In this document: piece after piece, positions 61,765 through 64,000 of the stretch
Layout: each line of letters opens with the position of its first letter
How positions within the stretch are numbered: the first letter of the stretch is position 1
Source of the DNA: Streptomyces sp. TLI_105
GTDB lineage: Bacteria; Actinomycetota; Actinomycetes; Streptomycetales; Streptomycetaceae
Length of the DNA stretch: 64,000 bases
Direction: 5' to 3'
NCBI RefSeq assembly: GCF_900105415.1
Contig: NZ_FNSM01000001.1
Span: 4,306,501 to 4,370,500, forward strand
The notes under the pieces: generated by a model
Seen by the model: only the letters and a program-made list of their open reading frames with translations
Told to the model about the DNA's origin: nothing
Database searches by the model: none
Translations under genes and position numbers: made by a program

Positions 61765-62037
61765 TCAGCCGCGTTCTTCCTCTTCGGCCTCCATGCGGCG
61801 GATCCCCTGGTGGGTGAGGGAGACCATCGCGGGTGTGTTGCCCGGTTCCCAGTCGACGCTGATCAGGCCCTCGCCGGCGAGGTAGGTGCAGGCGGCGGCC
61901 AGGTCCTCCTCCGGGATGCGCAGGTCGTTGCGCAGTTTCCGCCCCGGGACGCCGAGGAGGCGGTTGCCTTCGGTGGCTTGGTAGAGGGCGGTCAGGACCC
62001 GGTCGCGGTACCCCTGACGCTCGCGGAGTGTCGCCAT
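61765..62037 (-). CDS. DUF5994-cassette gene 1: small winged-helix-like protein, copy Y
   Basis: 90 residues, counterpart of 49605-49874: TLRERQGYRDRVLTALYQAT, then LRIPEEDLAAACTYLAGEGL and the same EPGNTPAMVSLTHQGI. The acidic tail is MEAEEEERG. Last gene of the intact cassette. Confidence 0.78.
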   Translation of the reverse strand: MATLRERQGYRDRVLTALYQATEGNRLLGVPGRKLRNDLRIPEEDLAAACTYLAGEGLISVDWEPGNTPAMVSLTHQGIRRMEAEEEERG

Positions 62038-62077
62038 GATCGAGTCCCTTCGTACGGGTGGGAACGGCCGCGGGTCC

Positions 62078-62365
62078 TCACACCTCGTCGGCGTGGGTGG
62101 TGCCGGCGCGTGAGGACGGGCTGCTGGTGGTGAGCCAGGAGAGGGCGGGTTCCGCGGTGGTTTCGGTGTCGACGGTGAGGTGGAGGCGCGTGCCGCCGTC
62201 GGGAACGGGATAGCTGCGCTGTTCCGTCCCGGCGAAGGAGCGGCGGATGACCTGGGCGACCGCGCGGGCGGCTTCGGGGGTGGCGGCGACGATGCGGATC
62301 TCGGCCTGTCCGGCCGAGGGCAGGGGCGCGGTGTCGGTGGGGTGCAAGGGTCGTGGTCCCTTCAC
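62078..62365 (-). CDS. DUF5994-cassette gene 2: small alpha/beta protein, copy Y
   Basis: 95 residues with AEIRIVAATPEAARAVAQVI and SYPVPDGGTRLHLTVDTETT as in 49917-50225 and 20441-20707. The variable ends and constant core point to a real folded domain. Function unknown. Confidence 0.78.
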   Translation of the reverse strand: MKGPRPLHPTDTAPLPSAGQAEIRIVAATPEAARAVAQVIRRSFAGTEQRSYPVPDGGTRLHLTVDTETTAEPALSWLTTSSPSSRAGTTHADEV

Positions 62366-62452
62366 GGGTGGGCGAGAGGCCGGCGGGCGGGTTGTCCCGG
62401 GTGTCGGGTGCCCCGCCCGCGGCCTTCGGTCGGAGGAGTGGTCAGGGGGCGG

Positions 62453-62662
62453 TCAGGGCCAGGTGCCCGTGCGCCTGCGGTGGGCGGCTCGCTCCGTCGG
62501 CGTGGGGTGGCTGTGGCCGGGTGGCCGGCGGAGGGCCGGGAACGGGTCGCTGAAGCGGTGGGCGGCGATGCGCGCGTCGTGCTGGGCGTTGAGCCGGTGG
62601 ATCAGGCGCGTGCCGAGCGCGATCAGCAGGGCGATCGCGGCGACCGCGATCAGGGTCTCCAT
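62453..62662 (-). CDS. DUF5994-cassette gene 3: single-helix membrane protein, copy Y
   Basis: 69 residues: METLIAVAAIALLIALGTRL helix, then IHRLNAQHDARIAAHRFSDP and a Pro-rich tail ending GTWP. Same length and end as 50314-50523. The stop of gene 4 lies 4 bp before. Confidence 0.78.
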   Translation of the reverse strand: METLIAVAAIALLIALGTRLIHRLNAQHDARIAAHRFSDPFPALRRPPGHSHPTPTERAAHRRRTGTWP

Positions 62663-62666
62663 GACG

Positions 62667-63221
62667 TCACCTCCGCGGGTTTCCCGGCAGCGGGATCATC
62701 CGCGCGCCGACGAGCGGGTGCCGGAGGGGCGGCGGGACGGACCCGCCGTCGGTCTCCCACGCGTCTTCGACGCTTCGGGTGTCGCGCGTGCGGCGACCGG
62801 TCGCGGCTTCGTCGGACATCAGGGCACCGGCGGCCAGGACGCTGCCGGGGAGGGCTGCGGCGGTCATGAGCCGGGCGGCTGCGGCGGGTTCGGTCCCGGG
62901 CGGGATCACCAGCAGGTCGCAGCGGCCGGTGGTGTAGGAGAGCAGGATCATCTTGTCGGGATCCTGTTCGGTGAACCAGCCCACGTGCACGATGTGTCCG
63001 GTGGCGGCGACCTTGTGCGGGACGACGGGCCAGCGGGTGGGGTTCACCGCGACGCGTGTGATGCGCCCGTACCGCTCCTCCAGCGCGTCGACCAGGGGCG
63101 GAAGTTCGGCGGCGAGGTCGCGCGTACGAGGCCACCAGGCGCCGTCCAGGAGGCCGGCGAGTGGGGTCTCCGGCGTCAGCGACAGGCGCGCCGGAAGCGT
63201 GGGCGCGAGGGCGGTGGTCAT
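62667..63221 (-). CDS. DUF5994-cassette gene 4, intact copy Y
   Basis: 184 residues of DUF5994: LSLTPETPLAGLLDGAWWPR, RYGRITRVAVNPTRWPVVPH, then the conserved VGWFTEQDPDKMILLSYTTG and RCDLLVIPPGTEPAAAARLM. The tail contains MSDEAATGRR and ends MIPLPGNPRR. ATG 63221 is chosen by alignment with copy X. It heads the cassette behind a leader hairpin (63240-63261). Confidence 0.85.
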   Translation of the reverse strand: MTTALAPTLPARLSLTPETPLAGLLDGAWWPRTRDLAAELPPLVDALEERYGRITRVAVNPTRWPVVPHKVAATGHIVHVGWFTEQDPDKMILLSYTTGRCDLLVIPPGTEPAAAARLMTAAALPGSVLAAGALMSDEAATGRRTRDTRSVEDAWETDGGSVPPPLRHPLVGARMIPLPGNPRR

Positions 63222-63239
63222 GATCGCGGACCCGTCTCC

Positions 63240-63261
63240 GGGCCGCCCTGCAGGGCGGCCC
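63240..63261 (-). promoter_or_regulatory. leader hairpin of the intact DUF5994 cassette
   Basis: Perfect 22-bp palindrome GGGCCGCCCTG/CAGGGCGGCCC, 18 bp before the start codon. Copy X has GGGCTGCC...GGCAGCCC at 51133-51152, 15 bp before its start; the U-A for C-G pair change is compensated. Confidence 0.6.
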
Positions 63262-63655
63262 AGTGTATTGATCGCCGGAAACGACGTCCGCGTGGGAGCG
63301 GGTGTTCGAGTTACTCCCGGTATCTTCAGCCTACTCCGCGCCGGGGGCGGGCGAGCGGTCTCCGACCAGCTGATTTTCCGGATCGGGAACGCCTGCCCGG
63401 CCCGCGGTCGCGGGCGTGACCGCGGGCACGCGCGTGCCGGGAGAACCACGGCTGTATCTCGCCGGTCATGAGGTGTCGGCGGCCCCGCGCGGGCAGGCGG
63501 AGCGCTGGTTCGTACGGGCGACGCCGGGCACGTTACATCGGCACAATCCTTTTTCCCGACGCACGACACCGGCGGCACGGCGCGTGATCAACAACCGGTG
63601 CTCCGTGCCAATCTGCTCGGGCACGTAGTGGCTTGGAGCCGGAGGTACACCGCCC
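63262..63655. other. 394-bp divergent control region
   Basis: No gene. The left half contains the conserved upstream sequence shared with the copy-X cassette. The right half must hold the XRE gene promoter (for example TTACAT at 63530 as a weak -10). Confidence 0.45.
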
Positions 63656-64000
63656 ATGGCGGCGAACAACAACCCCACCGTCACGGGACGACGACTGGGG
63701 GCGGAGCTGCGCCGGCTCCGTGAGGACCGCGGTATGACCGGCACGCAGGTCGCGGCGGAACTGCTGATCTCCCAGGCCAAGGTCAGTCACATGGAGACGG
63801 GCCGCCGTGCGGTCAGCCCCCGCGACGTACGCGATCTCTGCGTGCTCTACGGCGTCACCGACCAGCATCTCGTCGACCACCTGACGGCCCTGGCCAGGGA
63901 GTCGAGCCGACCGGGCTGGTGGCACTCCTACGGCGACATCCCCCACAGCGTCTACCTCGACCTGGAGGCGGTCGCCACCTCCATCCGAGCCTACGAGTCC
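63656..64000 (+). CDS. XRE-family regulator, N-terminal part (runs off window)
   Basis: 115 visible residues. The HTH_31-type XRE domain (LGAELRRLREDRGMTGTQVA, then ISQAKVSHMETGRR) is followed by the start of a DUF5753-like domain (ARESSRPGWWHSYGDIPHSV). These streptomycete regulators are normally followed by a DUF397 gene. GGAGGTACACCGCCC precedes ATG 63656. The 3' end is outside. Confidence 0.88.
   Translation, partial: MAANNNPTVTGRRLGAELRRLREDRGMTGTQVAAELLISQAKVSHMETGRRAVSPRDVRDLCVLYGVTDQHLVDHLTALARESSRPGWWHSYGDIPHSVYLDLEAVATSIRAYES

Overview
The window is a 64 kb piece of a high-GC actinobacterial chromosome, almost certainly Streptomyces. The evidence is third-codon GC bias throughout, many GTG/TTG starts, leaderless-type promoters (TAGNNT 7-8 nt before ATG), and families typical of the genus (DUF5994, DUF6243, CGNR regulators, XRE/DUF5753-type regulators, SCO5918-like protein, CspA/DEAD-box helicase pairs). 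No phage structural genes, plasmid replication genes, integrase, CRISPR array, rRNA or complete tRNA is visible.

Region 1 (1-17.2 kb) is ordinary chromosome: a MarR regulator fragment, an alpha/beta hydrolase, a DUF1648 membrane protein coupled to a YtrA-like GntR repressor behind a double operator, a 2-hydroxyacid dehydrogenase, a ThrE-type exporter, an amino-acid/GABA-type antiporter, a GlxA/AraC regulator, an MBL-fold hydrolase, a first GvpU-like protein, a methyltransferase, glutamate decarboxylase (GadB), a VOC protein beside a truncated AraC gene, small enzymes, and an arginase-family gene divergent from a CGNR regulator.

Region 2 (17.3-27.3 kb) is a cold-shock/stress island built by duplication. 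It has three near-identical short MerR-like proteins, two CspA proteins with long conserved leaders, one intact DEAD-box helicase, and a helicase remnant whose leader and start codon survive in front of an SCO5918-like gene. It also holds a second GvpU-like protein, a DUF5994 protein and a stub of a PP2C phosphatase gene. Several leaders carry hairpins whose stems co-vary between copies.

Region 3 (27.3-37.7 kb) is a hemicellulose locus: a secreted GH74 xyloglucanase with a ricin-type domain, a secreted GH10 xylanase-ricin-GH62 arabinofuranosidase fusion, and a membrane-anchored sigma factor. The sigma factor carries a ZAS-like zinc motif, a transmembrane helix and an outside AbfB sugar-binding domain, so it could sense arabinoxylan and switch on its neighbours. 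Decayed gene fragments and an MFS/TetR efflux pair follow.

Region 4 (37.7-64 kb) is accessory DNA punctuated by six full-length, about 207-bp repeats, all in the same orientation. Each consists of the 3' part of a tRNA-Gly(CCC), its terminator hairpin and a conserved flank ending in a double GGCACG motif. Three further copies are decayed (one at 27.3 kb). They look like attachment-site scars left by successive integrations at one tRNA gene. Cargo between them: a WXG100/RNase A-like polymorphic toxin operon with a displaced second toxin-immunity pair; a CarD/Tudor-like protein and a methyltransferase; an M23 peptidase; a PP2C phosphatase with a four-gene DUF5994 cassette (one gene frameshifted) plus DUF5994-PRC-barrel-membrane genes; an ABC exporter with a two-component system and three matching 22-bp-spaced direct-repeat operators; and BrkB and DUF1206 membrane proteins. 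Beyond the last scar lies a second, intact copy of the four-gene DUF5994 cassette, then the start of an XRE regulator that runs off the window.
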